The notes: generated by a model from the sequence alone, not told the origin. Shown: positions 21,627 to 31,631, counted from the first letter of the stretch. The stretch: 64,000 bases of DNA from Microbacteriaceae bacterium (GCA_019638805.1 JAHBTA010000002.1:1-64000), one strand, 5' to 3'. Made by a program: numbers and translations.

Positions 21627-22926
21627 GGGCCACCTCCTCGGGATCGCGCAGCTCGCCGTCCAGAACGGTCGGCACGCCGCGGTGCAGGGTCGCGATCACG
21701 CGGCCGGGAAGCTCGCGCCCCAGGTAGGGCGAGTTGACGCTCAACCCGCGGAGGCGCCCGACGTCGAAGGGCGCGCTCACCGCGGGATCGTACAGGGTCA
21801 GGTGCGCGGGGCTCCCGACCGAGAAGGGGGCGTCGTAGCCCGCGAGACGCCCGATCTCGGCCGGGACGCGCGACATGACGCGGGCAACCCCCGCCCAGTC
21901 GAGCAGCCCGGTGTCGACCATGGTCTGCTGCACGATGCTCAGGGCGCTCTCCAGGCCCACCATGCCGAAGCTCGCCTCCTGCCAGGCGCACTCCTTCGAC
22001 TCGATCGGATGCGGCGCGTGGTCGGTCGCCACGACGTCGATCGTGCCGTCGGCCAGGGCGGCGCGCAGAGCCTGCACGTCCTCGTCCCTACGCAGGGGCG
22101 GGTTGACCTTGAAGCGCGCGTCGTAGCCGCGCGCCGCGTCCTCGGTCAGCAGCAGGTGATGCGGGGTGACCTCGGCCGTGACCCGGACGCCGCGCGCCTT
22201 GGCCCAGCGCACGAGCTCGGCGCTGCCCGCGGTCGAGACGTGGCAGATGTGCAGCCGGGCGTCCGCCGCCTCGGCGAGCAGCACATCCCGCGCGATGATC
22301 GCCTCCTCGGCGACCGCGGGCCAGCCGGCCAGGCCGAGCTCGGCGCTCACGACGCCCTCGTTGAGCTGCGCGCCCTCGGTCAGGCGCGGTTCCTGGGCGT
22401 GCTGTGCGACGACGCCGTCGAAGCCGCTCACGTACTCCAGGGCCCGGCGCATGAGGAGCGCGTCGTGCACACACTTCCCGTCGTCGCTGAAGACCCGCAC
22501 GCCGGCGCGGGACCGCGCCATCGCACCGATCTCGCTCAGACGCTCGCCCGCGAGCCCCACGGTGACCGCACCCACCGGGCGCACCGTGACGTACCCGTGC
22601 TGCTCCCCCAGCGACTGGACCTGCTCGACCACGCCCGCGGTGTCCTGGACGGGGCTCGTGTTGGCCATGGCGTGCACCGCCGTGTACCCGCCGGCCGCGG
22701 CCGCCCGGGATCCGGTCAGCACGGTCTCGCTCTGCTCGAAGCCGGGCTCGCGCAGATGCGTGTGCAGATCCACCAGGCCGGGCAGGGCGCGCAGACCGTC
22801 CGCGTCGATGCGCGTCGCCTTCGCGGCGCTGAGGCCCGCGCCGACCTCGACGATGACGCCGCCGTCGATCCGCAGATCCGTGACGGAGCCGTCGGGCAGC
22901 GCCGCACCAGTGATCAGCACGCTCAT
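21619..22926 (-). CDS. pyrC: dihydroorotase
   Basis: A 435-residue zinc amidohydrolase of the type I (Gram-positive/multidomain-like) class that cyclises carbamoyl aspartate to dihydroorotate. Seen: [20 protein letters not shown] with the metal-binding HxH, later HAQEP and CHVSTAG ligands, and [11 protein letters not shown] with the catalytic aspartate. The frame is open upstream, but the ATG at 22926 overlaps the pyrB stop by four bases and gives the normal N-terminus [13 protein letters not shown]. Confidence 0.96.
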   Translation of the reverse strand: MSVLITGAALPDGSVTDLRIDGGVIVEVGAGLSAAKATRIDADGLRALPGLVDLHTHLREPGFEQSETVLTGSRAAAAGGYTAVHAMANTSPVQDTAGVVEQVQSLGEQHGYVTVRPVGAVTVGLAGERLSEIGAMARSRAGVRVFSDDGKCVHDALLMRRALEYVSGFDGVVAQHAQEPRLTEGAQLNEGVVSAELGLAGWPAVAEEAIIARDVLLAEAADARLHICHVSTAGSAELVRWAKARGVRVTAEVTPHHLLLTEDAARGYDARFKVNPPLRRDEDVQALRAALADGTIDVVATDHAPHPIESKECAWQEASFGMVGLESALSIVQQTMVDTGLLDWAGVARVMSRVPAEIGRLAGYDAPFSVGSPAHLTLYDPAVSAPFDVGRLRGLSVNSPYLGRELPGRVIATLHRGVPTVLDGELRDPEEVARG

Positions 22927-23900
22927 GCGCCCGCCGCCGCCCCGCTCAGCACCAGGTAGAGCACCGCCATCCGTATCGACACCCCGCTCGTCACCTGGTC
23001 GAGAATGACCGAGGCATCCGAGTCGGCCGCCTTTGCCGAGATCTCGAGCCCGCGGTTCATGGGGCCGGGATGCATGACCATCGTACCGGCGGGTAGACGC
23101 CCGAACCGCTCGTCGGTCAGGCCCCACTGGCGCGAGTACTCGCGCTCGTGCGGGAAGTAGGCGGCGTGCATGCGCTCGCTCTGGATGCGCAGCATCATGA
23201 GCACGTCCGGCTCATCGGCGATCGCGGCGTCCAGGTCGCTCGACGTGGTGACCGGCCAGGCGCCCACCCCCGCCGGGAGGAGCGTGCGGGGCGCGACGAG
23301 GTGCACCTCGGCGCCGAGCGTGTGCAGCAGCCAGACGTTGGACCGCGCGACGCGCGAGTGCAGGATGTCGCCCACGATCGTGACCCGCAGGCCCGCGAGG
23401 TCGCGACCGCGCGAGGCATCCGCGTGCCGGCGCTTGCGCATCGCGAAGGCGTCGAGCAGCCCCTGGGTCGGGTGCTCGTGGGTCCCGTCGCCCGCATTCA
23501 CCACCGCGGCATCGATCCACCCGGAATCGGCGAGCACGCGCGCGGCACCGGACGCGGAGTGGCGCAGCACCACGGCATCCACCCCCATGGCGGCGATCGT
23601 CTGGGCGGTGTCCTTGAGGCTCTCGCCCTTGGAGACGCTGGAGCCCTTAGCGCTGAAGGTGATGACGTCGGCACTCAGGCGCTTGGCGGCGGCCTCGAAG
23701 CTCAGGCGCGTGCGGGTCGAGTCCTCGAAGAACAGGTTCGCGACCGTCCGCCCGCGCAGAGCGGGCAGCTTGGGCACCTCGCGCGTGGCGACCTCGGCCA
23801 TGTCCTCGGCCAGATCCAGGATGCGGACCGCCGCCGCCGCGTCCAGGTCGCGCACCGAGAGCAGATTCCGCAATCCCGCGTCGTGGGTCGCCGGCGTCAC
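22923..23900 (-). CDS. pyrB: aspartate carbamoyltransferase catalytic subunit
   Basis: A 325-residue enzyme that joins carbamoyl phosphate and aspartate, the committed step of pyrimidine synthesis. Seen: [19 protein letters not shown] with the carbamoyl-phosphate loop STRTR, the [11 protein letters not shown] loop, [17 protein letters not shown] and the C-terminal [12 protein letters not shown] for aspartate binding. No pyrI regulatory subunit is present, as usual in actinobacteria. GTG start at 23900 overlapping pyrR by four bases. Confidence 0.97.
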   Translation of the reverse strand: MTPATHDAGLRNLLSVRDLDAAAAVRILDLAEDMAEVATREVPKLPALRGRTVANLFFEDSTRTRLSFEAAAKRLSADVITFSAKGSSVSKGESLKDTAQTIAAMGVDAVVLRHSASGAARVLADSGWIDAAVVNAGDGTHEHPTQGLLDAFAMRKRRHADASRGRDLAGLRVTIVGDILHSRVARSNVWLLHTLGAEVHLVAPRTLLPAGVGAWPVTTSSDLDAAIADEPDVLMMLRIQSERMHAAYFPHEREYSRQWGLTDERFGRLPAGTMVMHPGPMNRGLEISAKAADSDASVILDQVTSGVSIRMAVLYLVLSGAAAGA

Positions 23901-24451
23901 CGGGTCTCCTCCGCGCTGTGCCTACCGACGATGGTCACGGCGTCCTCGCCGTCGAGCTCGCGCAGGGTCACGTTGATGCGCTCGGCCATCGCGGTGGGCA
24001 GGTTCTTGCCGACGAAGTCGGCGCGGATCGGCAGTTCGCGGTGGCCGCGGTCCACGAGCACGGCCAGCCGCACGGCGCGCGGCCTGCCCAGGTCGTTGAG
24101 GGCGTCGAGTGCCGCCCGGATCGTGCGGCCCGAGTAGAGCACGTCGTCGACCAGCACGACCGTCTTGCCGTCGATGCCGCCCGGAGGGACCCGGGTGGGC
24201 TGCGGGGTGCGCGTGGGCTTGCCCCGCAGGTCGTCGCGGTACATCGTCACGTCGAGCGCGCCGACCGTTCCCGAGCCGGGCTCCAGCTCGTCGAGGACCC
24301 GGCCGATGCGCTCGGCCAGCATGACGCCGCGCGTGGGGATACCCAGGAGGACGAGGTCGGCGCCGCCGCGGTTGGATTCGAGGATCTCGTGCGCGATGCG
24401 GGAGAGTGCCCGCGTGATATCAGCCTGCTGCAGCACGGTGCGCGTCAGCAT
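23897..24451 (-). CDS. pyrR: bifunctional pyr operon RNA-binding regulator / uracil phosphoribosyltransferase PyrR
   Basis: A 184-residue PRTase-fold protein that binds a hairpin in pyr mRNA when UMP is abundant and has weak uracil phosphoribosyltransferase activity. Seen: [15 protein letters not shown], the flexible-loop region and the PRPP-binding motif [19 protein letters not shown]. First gene of the operon. Its leader contains a PyrR-type hairpin very close to the ribosome binding site, so it probably represses translation of its own transcript, as reported for mycobacteria. Confidence 0.96.
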   Translation of the reverse strand: MLTRTVLQQADITRALSRIAHEILESNRGGADLVLLGIPTRGVMLAERIGRVLDELEPGSGTVGALDVTMYRDDLRGKPTRTPQPTRVPPGGIDGKTVVLVDDVLYSGRTIRAALDALNDLGRPRAVRLAVLVDRGHRELPIRADFVGKNLPTAMAERINVTLRELDGEDAVTIVGRHSAEETR

Positions 24452-24453
24452 CT

Positions 24454-24480
24454 GACCTCCTTCCCCGCCTCACAGGACGG
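24454..24480 (-). promoter_or_regulatory. PyrR-binding hairpin next to the pyrR ribosome binding site
   Basis: In mRNA sense the leader reads GTCCTGTGAGGC (24478-24467), close to the known PyrR consensus UCCAGNGAGGYU, flanked by pairing arms CCGTCC and GGCGG. GGAAGGAGG follows directly and ends a few bases before the ATG. There is no U-tract, so control by hiding the ribosome binding site fits better than a terminator switch. PyrR would stabilise this hairpin at high UMP. Confidence 0.65.
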
Positions 24481-24504
24481 ACTTAAAGGTGGTCGGTTTC
24501 GACG

Positions 24505-24510
24505 AGTGTA
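24505..24510 (-). promoter_or_regulatory. -10 element of the pyr operon promoter
   Basis: TACACT at 24510-24505 would start transcription near 24498, giving a leader of about 47 bases that contains the whole PyrR hairpin. The matching -35 position falls at the 3' end of the ssuC gene and is weak. Confidence 0.5.
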
Positions 24511-24528
24511 GCAGCGGCTCGGGTGGCC

Positions 24529-25428
24529 TCAGGCGGTGCCCCACCGCCCGAGCAGACGCCGCTCCAGCACACCGATGAGTCCGTCGGTGAGCTTGCCGAG
24601 CACCGCCAGCAGTACGATCGCGAGGAAGAGCCGGTCGATGCGGCCGTTGTTGCCCGAGTCGATGAGCAGAAACCCGAGCCCCATCGATGAGGCGATGAGC
24701 TCGGCCGCCACCAGGAACAGCCAGGACTGCGCGAGCGCGAGTCGCAGCCCGCTCACGATCGACGGAATGACCGCGGGCAGCTGCACGGTGGCGAGCACCC
24801 CGAGCCGCCCGAGACCATATGCCCTGCCCAATTCGACCAGCTGGGCGTCGACGTGCCGCAACGCCCCGGCGAGCGTCGTGAAGACCGGGAAGGCCGCACC
24901 GATCGTGATGAGCACGACCTTGGGGACCTCGCCGATTCCCAGGTAGAGAACGAGAAGCGGCAGCCAGGCGAGCGACGGCACCGCCCGCAGGGCGCCGATG
25001 AGCGGCGAGAGCAGGATGCTCGCCGTGCGGGAGAGCCCGACCGCGGCGCCCAGCACGAGGCCCATGACCGCCCCCGCCGCAAAACCCAGCAGCACGCGCT
25101 GCGTCGAGATGCCGATGTAGGGCAGCAGCAGCCCGCGCTCGAACAGGTCGACCGCGCTCGCGACGACCGCGGGCGGAGACGGGAGCAGATAGGCGGGCAC
25201 CTGGCCGGCGGTCGAGGCGTACCACCAGACCGCGAGCACCGCACCCGGGACGATCAGCCCGCCGACGACCGGCCACCACCTCCGCCGTCGCCCGGCACGG
25301 CGGGGCGTCGCCAGCGCGGTACCCGCGGCCGAGTAGCCATAGGTGGTCGCGTACTGGTGGAGGGTCGCGGGGACCGCGGGGGCCGCGCCGGTGGCGACCC
25401 CCGCATCCCGCTCGCGTGTCGTGCTCAT
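24529..25428 (-). CDS. ssuC: aliphatic sulfonate/taurine-type ABC transporter permease
   Basis: A 299-residue permease of the SsuC/TauC/NrtB family with about six membrane segments, the first at VVGGLIVPGAVLAVWWYA. The coupling-loop block ELGRAYGLGRLGVLATVQLP and the LPLLVLYLGIGEVPKV segment are typical. A positively charged cytoplasmic N-terminus of about 55 residues precedes the first helix. It lies six bases after ssuA and completes the ssuB-ssuA-ssuC importer. Sulfonate is the likely substrate class, but nitrate/bicarbonate or thiamine-precursor relatives share this fold. Confidence 0.85.
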   Translation of the reverse strand: MSTTRERDAGVATGAAPAVPATLHQYATTYGYSAAGTALATPRRAGRRRRWWPVVGGLIVPGAVLAVWWYASTAGQVPAYLLPSPPAVVASAVDLFERGLLLPYIGISTQRVLLGFAAGAVMGLVLGAAVGLSRTASILLSPLIGALRAVPSLAWLPLLVLYLGIGEVPKVVLITIGAAFPVFTTLAGALRHVDAQLVELGRAYGLGRLGVLATVQLPAVIPSIVSGLRLALAQSWLFLVAAELIASSMGLGFLLIDSGNNGRIDRLFLAIVLLAVLGKLTDGLIGVLERRLLGRWGTA

Positions 25429-25434
25429 GCCTGC

Positions 25435-26457
25435 CTAGAGCGCGTCCGGGTCGGCCTGCGCGGCGAAGGACGGCTCGAAGAGCGTGGCGAGCGCGTCGTC
25501 GATGGCGTCCTGGCTCGCGACGTCGCCCGAGTCGACGAAGATCGGCCCGATGACCTCGAGCACCTTGCGCTGCTTCTCACCGGGAACCGGGTCGAGGTCG
25601 AGCACGGTCCGGTCGATGAGCACGGCCTGGGCGATCTCGAGGTCGATGCCGGCCGCGTCCGCCAGGATCTGCGCGGTCTCCTCCGGGTTCTCGACGGCCC
25701 AGGCGCGGGCCTTCTCGTAGGCGCTGACAACGACCTGAGCCAGGTCGGGGCTGCTGGTCAGGAACGACTCGGTCGCGTTGAGGAACCCGTAGCTGTTGAA
25801 GTCGATGTTGTCGTAGATGATGGTCGACGCACCATTGGCGACGCTCGTCGAGAGCAGCGGATCCAGCCCCGACCAGGCGTCGACGGCGCCCGATTCGAGG
25901 GCCGTCTTGCCATCCGCGTGCTGGAGGTTCTCGACCGTGACCTCATCGAGCCCGATGCCGGCCTCGTCCAGGGTCTGCAGCAGGAAGAAGTACGGGTCGG
26001 TGCCCTTGGTGGCCGCGATGTGGGCGCCGCGCAGGTCCTCGATGCTCGTGATGGGCGACCCGGCCGGGACCAGGATCGCGGCCCAGGCGGGCTGGCTGTA
26101 GATGTCGATGACCTGGATGGGCGAGCCGTTGGAGCGCGCCAGGAGCGCCGCGCTGCCCGCGGTGGACCCCACGTCGATGGCGCCGGCGCGCAGCGCCTCG
26201 TTGGCCTTGTTGGAACCCGCCGACTGCGACCAGGTGACCGTCACGTCATCGCCGAGCGCCTCCTCGATCCAGCCCTGCTCCTTGATGACGAGGCTGAGCG
26301 GGTTGTAGGTGGCGAAGTCGATGTTCAGATGGTCCGAGCTCCAGGCGCCGTCGCGGTCCCCGGTCGAGCCGGGCGGCGCGTCCTCCCCCGCGCAGCCGGT
26401 GAGCACGAGCGCGGCGGTGACGGCGACGGACGCCAGGGCGGCCAGGGGCTTGTTCAT
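25435..26457 (-). CDS. ssuA: aliphatic sulfonate/taurine-type substrate-binding lipoprotein
   Basis: A 340-residue binding protein with a signal peptide ending in the lipobox LTGCAG, so it is lipid-anchored outside the membrane. The mature part has LNIDFATYNPLSLVIKEQGW, the SNKANEALRAGAIDVGSTAG segment and GAHIAATKGTDPYF, all typical of the SsuA/NMT1-like family that binds sulfonates, taurine, nitrate or pyrimidine precursors. The ATG at 26457 overlaps the ssuB stop by four bases. No FMNH2-dependent sulfonatase (SsuD/TauD) is encoded nearby, so the exact substrate is open. Confidence 0.85.
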   Translation of the reverse strand: MNKPLAALASVAVTAALVLTGCAGEDAPPGSTGDRDGAWSSDHLNIDFATYNPLSLVIKEQGWIEEALGDDVTVTWSQSAGSNKANEALRAGAIDVGSTAGSAALLARSNGSPIQVIDIYSQPAWAAILVPAGSPITSIEDLRGAHIAATKGTDPYFFLLQTLDEAGIGLDEVTVENLQHADGKTALESGAVDAWSGLDPLLSTSVANGASTIIYDNIDFNSYGFLNATESFLTSSPDLAQVVVSAYEKARAWAVENPEETAQILADAAGIDLEIAQAVLIDRTVLDLDPVPGEKQRKVLEVIGPIFVDSGDVASQDAIDDALATLFEPSFAAQADPDAL

Positions 26458-27263
26458 GTCGTTTCCTTTGCTGTGGATGGGTGGGAAGGGATCAGGACGC
26501 CGAGCAGCTCGAGCAGCTCGGCGCGCAGGCGGGCCAGGTCGGGATCGGAGTGGTCGCGCGGGCGGGGCGCCGACACGGGCAGGACGGCGCGGATGGTCGC
26601 GCCCTCCCGGTCGGGCTCCTTGCCGAGCACCACGATGTGATCCGCGAGGGCCAGGGCCTCGTCGACGTCGTGCGTGACGAGCACGATGGTCGCGGGCTCG
26701 GCCGCGTGGATGTCGAGCAGCAGATCGTGCATGGTCAGTCGCGTGAGGGCGTCGAGCGCACCGAAGGGCTCGTCGAGCAGCAGGATGCCGGGGCCGCGTG
26801 CCAGCGCCCGCGCGAGCGAGGCGCGCTGGGCCATGCCTCCCGAGACCTGGCGGGGGCGCAGGGCGGCGGCTGCGCCGAGACCCACGAGCCGCAGGAGCTC
26901 CGAGACCCGCTCGCGGCCGGGCCCGCGGCCCGTGCCACGGGGCAGGCCGAGCTGCACATTGCGCGTGATGGTGCGCCACGGCAGCAGGCGGGGCTCCTGG
27001 AAGGCCACGGCGCACCGCTGATCCACCTCGGCGGCGGCTGTGCCGCCCAGCAGTACGAGCCCGTCATCGGCCGCGTCGAGTCCCGCGATGAGCCGCAGCA
27101 GCGTCGACTTGCCCGAACCCGAGGCCCCGAGCAGCGCGACGATCTCGCCCGCGCCGACCGTCAGGTCGACATCGCGGAGCACGAGTCGCTCGCCGCCGTG
27201 CGCGTCGGCGAACCGGCGGGCGATGCCGCGGAGTGCGACGCTCAGTGCGGGGGCGGTGGGCAT
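26454..27263 (-). CDS. ssuB: aliphatic sulfonate/taurine-type ABC transporter ATP-binding protein
   Basis: A 269-residue ATPase of the SsuB/TauB/NrtD family. Walker A GASGSGKS at about residues 47-54, Q-loop AVAFQEPRLLPW with the family-specific RLLPW, signature VSGGMAQR, Walker B ILLLDEPFGALDALTR and the switch His in VTHDVDEAL. It is the first gene of the ssuBAC operon. No good ribosome binding site is seen before the ATG; a small hairpin (CGGGC-GATGCT-GCCCG, 27265-27280) lies immediately upstream, followed by the 20-bp repeat array. Confidence 0.88.
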   Translation of the reverse strand: MPTAPALSVALRGIARRFADAHGGERLVLRDVDLTVGAGEIVALLGASGSGKSTLLRLIAGLDAADDGLVLLGGTAAAEVDQRCAVAFQEPRLLPWRTITRNVQLGLPRGTGRGPGRERVSELLRLVGLGAAAALRPRQVSGGMAQRASLARALARGPGILLLDEPFGALDALTRLTMHDLLLDIHAAEPATIVLVTHDVDEALALADHIVVLGKEPDREGATIRAVLPVSAPRPRDHSDPDLARLRAELLELLGVLIPSHPSTAKETT

Positions 27264-27308
27264 GCGGGCGATGCTGCCCGAGGAATCCCCAGCGCAACAA
27301 ATCCGCGT

Positions 27309-27383
27309 GTCACGCGGCGTGACAGCGCGTTATGCGGCGAAATCTGCCGTCACGCGGTGAAACAGTGCGTCACGCGCCGACTC
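27309..27383. repeat. four operator-like units with an exact 20-base period upstream of ssuB
   Basis: Four 15-base units start at 27309, 27329, 27349 and 27369. Unit 1, GTCACGCGGCGTGAC, is a perfect palindrome. Unit 2 is GTTATGCGGCGAAAT, unit 3 GTCACGCGGTGAAAC and unit 4 GTCACGCGCCGACTC. The 20-base spacing is close to two helical turns, so bound dimers would line up on one face. The array fills the gap between the nusB stop and ssuB. It is most simply an operator for a regulator of ssuBAC. The regulator is not encoded nearby and could not be named. Confidence 0.6.
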
Positions 27384-27810
27384 ATTCGCCGGACGCCGCG
27401 CCCTTGTCTCTGGCAATAGCCGCGAGGAGCCCGTTGAGGAAGCCCGCGGAGTCCTCCGTACTGAGCACGGTCGCCGACTCGACGGCCTCCGCGATCGCGA
27501 CGCCGTCGGGCACCTCGTCGTTGTACAGGATCTCCCACGCCGCGAGCCGGGCGATCGCGCGGTCGAGCGCCGGCATCCGGTCGAGCGGCCAGCCCTGCGC
27601 GTGCGCGACGATCGCCTCGTCGAGTTCGGCGAGGTGCGCGTCGACGCCCTCGACGATCTCCCGGGCGTACTCCCAGGACGACGCCCGCTCGGGCCGGGCG
27701 GCGGCACGGCCCGCCTCCTCGTCGAGCATCGCGGCGATCGGCTGCTCCCGGATGTCGGCGCCGAACAGGATGTCGAGCGCGCGCTTGCGCGCCTTGGTCC
27801 GCGAGCTCAC
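27382..27810 (-). CDS. nusB: transcription antitermination factor NusB
   Basis: A 142-residue all-helical RNA-binding protein that joins NusE in rRNA antitermination complexes. Seen: the N-terminal RTKARKRALDILFGADIR, the later ALDRAIARLAAWEILYN and the C-terminal EAVESATVLSTEDSAGFLNGLL. Length is normal. It starts with GTG at 27810, ten bases after the efp stop; efp-nusB order is conserved in actinobacteria. Last gene of the long alaS-aro operon. Confidence 0.95.
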   Translation of the reverse strand: MSSRTKARKRALDILFGADIREQPIAAMLDEEAGRAAARPERASSWEYAREIVEGVDAHLAELDEAIVAHAQGWPLDRMPALDRAIARLAAWEILYNDEVPDGVAIAEAVESATVLSTEDSAGFLNGLLAAIARDKGAASGE

Positions 27811-27820
27811 GGGTGGCGCA

Positions 27821-28384
27821 TCAGTCGGTGACGCGGCCCAGGTACGACCCGTCTCGCGTGTCGACCTTGACCTTCGTGCCCTGCTCGAGGAAGAGCGGCA
27901 CCTGGATCTCGTGGCCGGTCTCGAGGGTCGCGGGCTTCGTGCCGGCGCTCGAGCGGTCGCCCTGCAAGCCCGGCTCGGTGTAGGTCACCTCGAGCACGAC
28001 CGAGGCGGGCAGCTCGACGTAGAGCGCTTCGCCGTCGTGCGTCGCGATCGTGACGTTCTGGCCCTCGAGCATGTAGTTCGCGGCGTCGCCCACGGTCGGG
28101 GCGGGCACGGTGACCTGCTCGTAGTCGCTCGTGTCCATGAAGACGAAGCCGTCGCCGTCGCGATACAGGTAGCTGTAGTCGCGGCGATCCACGGTCGCGA
28201 AGTCGATCTTGGTTCCCGCGTTGAAGGTGCGGTCGACGACCTTGCCGCTCGTGACGTTCTTGATCTTGGTGCGAACGAACGCGCCGCCCTTGCCTGGCTT
28301 GACGTGCTGGAACTCGACGACATTCCAGAGCTGGCCGTCGAGGTTGAGAACGGAGCCGTTCTTGATGTCGTTGGTCGTTGCCAT
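27821..28384 (-). CDS. efp: translation elongation factor P
   Basis: A 187-residue three-domain factor that relieves ribosome stalling at polyproline. The N-terminal KOW-like domain carries the tip loop KPGKGGAF with the conserved lysine. The OB domains follow with [10 protein letters not shown] and [20 protein letters not shown]. Length is normal. The ATG at 28384 has no ribosome binding site; TAGGCT ends seven bases upstream and overlaps the aroQ stop, so a leaderless transcript is likely in addition to readthrough from the aro genes. Confidence 0.97.
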   Translation of the reverse strand: MATTNDIKNGSVLNLDGQLWNVVEFQHVKPGKGGAFVRTKIKNVTSGKVVDRTFNAGTKIDFATVDRRDYSYLYRDGDGFVFMDTSDYEQVTVPAPTVGDAANYMLEGQNVTIATHDGEALYVELPASVVLEVTYTEPGLQGDRSSAGTKPATLETGHEIQVPLFLEQGTKVKVDTRDGSYLGRVTD

Positions 28385-28391
28385 GGCGTCG

Positions 28392-28397
28392 AGCCTA
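28392..28397 (-). promoter_or_regulatory. -10 element of a probable leaderless promoter for efp
   Basis: TAGGCT followed by seven bases and the efp ATG. The TAG part is also the aroQ stop codon. Confidence 0.42.
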
Positions 28398-28844
28398 CCG
28401 GGCGCTCAGCCGCCCGATCGCCGTGAGCGCGAGCAGGTACGAGTCGAAGCCCAGCCCGGCGATGACGCCCGTGGCGACGCCCGAGATGACGCTCGTGTGC
28501 CGGAATTCCTCCCGCGCGTGCGGATTCGAGATGTGCACCTCGATGAGCGGCAGGCCGGCCGTGGTGACGAGCGCGGCGGCGTCCCGGAGGGCGTAGCTGT
28601 AGTGCGTGAATGCGGCGGGGTTCAGGATGACGGGCTCGCCCGCGTCAACCGCCTCGTGCAGCCAGCCGATGAGCTCGGCCTCGTCGTCGGTCTGCCGCAC
28701 GTCGATCTCGGTGCCCTCGGGCGCGTTCTCGGCCAGCAGCACGCGCAATGCCGACAGATCCTGCGCGCCGTACACCTCGGGCTCGCGGCTGCCCAGCCGC
28801 CCCAGGTTGGGTCCGTTGAGTACGAGCACGCGCGCCATGGTCAC
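28395..28844 (-). CDS. aroQ: 3-dehydroquinate dehydratase, type II
   Basis: A 149-residue dodecameric enzyme that converts 3-dehydroquinate to 3-dehydroshikimate in the shikimate pathway. Seen: [21 protein letters not shown] with the lid loop, [18 protein letters not shown], and [20 protein letters not shown] with the catalytic His. The GTG at 28844 has AGGAG eight bases upstream and overlaps the aroB stop by four bases, the habit of this genome, so it was preferred to the ATG at 28838 two codons later. Length is normal. Confidence 0.95.
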   Translation of the reverse strand: MTMARVLVLNGPNLGRLGSREPEVYGAQDLSALRVLLAENAPEGTEIDVRQTDDEAELIGWLHEAVDAGEPVILNPAAFTHYSYALRDAAALVTTAGLPLIEVHISNPHAREEFRHTSVISGVATGVIAGLGFDSYLLALTAIGRLSAR

Positions 28845-29926
28845 GAAGATAGCTCCTGGTAGGCGGCGAAGAGGAGGGACTCGTCGGGGCCCGAGAGCAC
28901 CGTGGGGCGCGCGATGTCGTCCAGCACGATGAAGCGCATGAGGTCGCCGCGGGCCTTCTTGTCGCGCTTCATGGTCGCCAGCAGCGTGGGCCAGCGACCC
29001 GCCGGGTAGCTGGTGGGCAGGGAGAGCGACTCGAGGATGCTGCGGTGCCGTTCGACGGCCGCGTCGTCCAGGGAACGGGTCAGTCTCGACAGCTCGGCGG
29101 CGAACACCATGCCGATCGAGATCGCGGCCCCGTGCCGCCATCGGTAGCGCTCGGCGTGCTCGATCGCGTGGCCGAGGGTGTGCCCGTAGTTCAGGATCTC
29201 GCGCAGACCCGCCTCCCGGAAGTCCTCCCCCACGACCCGGGCCTTCATCCCGATCGCGAGCTCGACCGCGCGCCGGAACGCGGGCGACGCCGGGTCGGTG
29301 GCGGCATCCACGTCGGCTTCGATGAGGTCGAGGATCTCGGGCTCGGCGATGAAGCCCGCCTTGGCGACCTCCGCGTAGCCGGCCAACAGTTCGTTCCGGG
29401 GCAGCCCGTCGAGCAGGCTCAGATCGCACAGCACGGCCCGTGGGGCGTGGAAGGCGCCGACCAGGTTCTTGCCCTCGGCCGTGTTGATGCCGGTCTTGCC
29501 ACCGACCGCGGCGTCGACCATGCCCAGAACGGTCGTCGGCACCTGGATGACGTCGACGCCGCGGAGCCAGGTCGCGGCCACGAAGCCCGCCAGATCGGTG
29601 GTGGCTCCCCCGCCCAGCCCGATGACGGCGTCGCTGCGCGTGAAGTCGGTCTGCCCCATGATCTGCCAGCAGAACGCGGCCACCTCGACGCGCTTGGCGC
29701 CCTCCGCGTCGGGCACCTCGGCCAGCAGCACCTGAACGCGCCCGGAGAGACGCTCGCGCAACTCCTCGGCCCGCGCGGCCAGCGCCGGCGCGTGCACGAT
29801 GAGCACCTTGGTGGTGGCCGGGTCGAGTCGCGCTTCCACCTCGGCCAGCGCCCCGGTGCCGACGACGACCGAGTAGCCGGGCGTGCCCGCGACGGCGATC
29901 TCGGTCAGGCCGGAGTCCGCGCCCAT
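28841..29926 (-). CDS. aroB: 3-dehydroquinate synthase
   Basis: A 361-residue NAD- and zinc-dependent enzyme that makes 3-dehydroquinate from DAHP. Seen: the NAD-binding [39 protein letters not shown], the metal-binding [15 protein letters not shown] and later KRDKKARG for substrate phosphate. Length is normal. It overlaps the end of aroK by 22 bases, a larger overlap than elsewhere in this operon. Confidence 0.96.
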   Translation of the reverse strand: MGADSGLTEIAVAGTPGYSVVVGTGALAEVEARLDPATTKVLIVHAPALAARAEELRERLSGRVQVLLAEVPDAEGAKRVEVAAFCWQIMGQTDFTRSDAVIGLGGGATTDLAGFVAATWLRGVDVIQVPTTVLGMVDAAVGGKTGINTAEGKNLVGAFHAPRAVLCDLSLLDGLPRNELLAGYAEVAKAGFIAEPEILDLIEADVDAATDPASPAFRRAVELAIGMKARVVGEDFREAGLREILNYGHTLGHAIEHAERYRWRHGAAISIGMVFAAELSRLTRSLDDAAVERHRSILESLSLPTSYPAGRWPTLLATMKRDKKARGDLMRFIVLDDIARPTVLSGPDESLLFAAYQELSS

Positions 29927-30408
29927 TCGGCCACCTCCTCCGCGATCTCGTCATACGCACGGAACGAGGTGTCGACAACGATGTCGGAGACCGCGTCGTA
30001 CAGATGCCTGCGCTCGTCGAAGATGCGCTGCCAGTCGTCCAGCCCGTTCCGGATGAGCGGCCGCTTGCCGCCGCCCAGGCGCCCTTCGACGGCACGCGGC
30101 TGGACCGTCAGGAACACGACCCGGTGATCGCGCAGATCCTCCAGGGTCCGGGCGTCGAGCACGGCGCCCCCGCCCAGCGACACCACGCCCTCTCCGGCCA
30201 GCGCCTCGGCCACCGCGGCGCGCTCGAGGTTCCGGAAATGCGGCTCACCGTGCTCGTGGAAGATGTCGGCGATCGGCCCGTGCTGGGCCACGACCATGCG
30301 GTCGGTGTCGCTGAACTCCGTGTCCAACAACCGGGCCACGCGCTTGCCGACCCGCGTCTTGCCCGCGCCCATCGGGCCCACGAGCACGACGACCGGCCGG
30401 CTGCTCAT
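29905..30408 (-). CDS. aroK: shikimate kinase
   Basis: A 167-residue P-loop kinase that phosphorylates shikimate. P-loop GPMGAGKT at residues 11-18, substrate-binding [20 protein letters not shown] and the lid region GGKRPLIRN. Length is normal. ATG at 30408 overlaps the aroC stop by four bases. Confidence 0.95.
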   Translation of the reverse strand: MSSRPVVVLVGPMGAGKTRVGKRVARLLDTEFSDTDRMVVAQHGPIADIFHEHGEPHFRNLERAAVAEALAGEGVVSLGGGAVLDARTLEDLRDHRVVFLTVQPRAVEGRLGGGKRPLIRNGLDDWQRIFDERRHLYDAVSDIVVDTSFRAYDEIAEEVAEWARTPA

Positions 30409-31613
30409 GCCTCGCCGGCGGGGCCGGATGCGGTGCGCAGCCCCTCGGGGATCGCGGCCAGGTAGGCGTCCAGGTTCCGCCGCGTTTCCGCGACCGCGTC
30501 GCCCCCGAACTTCTCCAGTGCGGCGTCAGCGAGCACGAGCGCGACCATGGCCTCGGCCACCACGCCCGCCGCGGGCACCGCGCACACATCCGAGCGCTGG
30601 TGGTGCGCCCCCGTGGCCTCCCCCGTCGCCACGTCGACCGAGCGCAGAGCATGCGGCACGGTGGCGATGGGCTTCATACCCGCACGGACGCGCAGCACGG
30701 TTCCGGTCGACATCCCACCCTCGGTGCCTCCCGCGCGATCGGTCAGGCGCGCAATGACGCCGTCCGCGGCGACGAGCTCGTCGTGCGCCTCAGAGCCCGG
30801 CCGGGTCGTGGTCAGGAACCCGTCGCCCACCTCGACGCCCTTGATGGCCTGGATGCCCATGAGCGCGCCGGCCAGGCGCCCGTCGAGCCGACGGTCCCAG
30901 TGCGTGTAGCTGCCGAGCCCCGGCGGCACCCCGTAGGCCAGCACCTCGACGACGCCGCCCAGGGTGTCGCCATCGTCGTGGGCGCGGTCGATGCGCTCGA
31001 CCATGGCCTGCGAGGTCGCAGCGTGGAAGCAGCGAAGCGGGTCGGCGTCGAGGGCGGCCACGTCATCCGGGCCCGGCAGTGGGGACCCCTCGGGAACGCG
31101 GACGGTCTCGATCGCGAGCGTGTGGGAGACCAGCCGGATTCCGAGCTCGCCCAGGAACGCTCGCGCGACCGCACCCAGCGCGACCCGCGCCGCGGTCTCC
31201 CGGGCGCTGGCCCGCTCGAGCACGTTGCGCGCCTCGTCGAAGCCGTACTTCTGCATGCCGGTCAGATCGGCGTGCCCCGGCCGCGGTCGCGTGAGGGGGG
31301 CGCCGCGCCCCTTGGGCAGAGTCTCCGGGTCGACCGGCACGGCACTCATGACGTCGACCCAGCGCGGCCACTCCGTGTTGCCCACGCGCAGCGCCACCGG
31401 GCTGCCCATGGTGAGTCCGAACCGGATGCCACCCGAGATGCTGAGCTCGTCCTCCTCGAACTTCATGCGCGCCCCGCGGCCGTACCCGAGCTTGCGTCGC
31501 TGGAGGTCGGCCTGGATCTGCTCGGGCGACACGGGGACACCCGCGGGCAGGCCCTCGAGGATCGCGACCAGCTCGGGGCCGTGCGACTCCCCCGCGGTCA
31601 ACCAGCGCAGCAT
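30405..31613 (-). CDS. aroC: chorismate synthase
   Basis: A 402-residue FMN-dependent enzyme that forms chorismate. Seen: [20 protein letters not shown] at the N-terminus, [20 protein letters not shown], the [15 protein letters not shown] block and the C-terminal [19 protein letters not shown]. Length is normal. GGAGGG touches the ATG directly, too close for a normal ribosome binding site, and CAGGAT lies six bases upstream, so this start could also be leaderless. It lies 18 bases after aroE. Confidence 0.96.
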   Translation of the reverse strand: MLRWLTAGESHGPELVAILEGLPAGVPVSPEQIQADLQRRKLGYGRGARMKFEEDELSISGGIRFGLTMGSPVALRVGNTEWPRWVDVMSAVPVDPETLPKGRGAPLTRPRPGHADLTGMQKYGFDEARNVLERASARETAARVALGAVARAFLGELGIRLVSHTLAIETVRVPEGSPLPGPDDVAALDADPLRCFHAATSQAMVERIDRAHDDGDTLGGVVEVLAYGVPPGLGSYTHWDRRLDGRLAGALMGIQAIKGVEVGDGFLTTTRPGSEAHDELVAADGVIARLTDRAGGTEGGMSTGTVLRVRAGMKPIATVPHALRSVDVATGEATGAHHQRSDVCAVPAAGVVAEAMVALVLADAALEKFGGDAVAETRRNLDAYLAAIPEGLRTASGPAGEA

Positions 31614-31631
31614 CCCTCCATCCTGGCAGTC

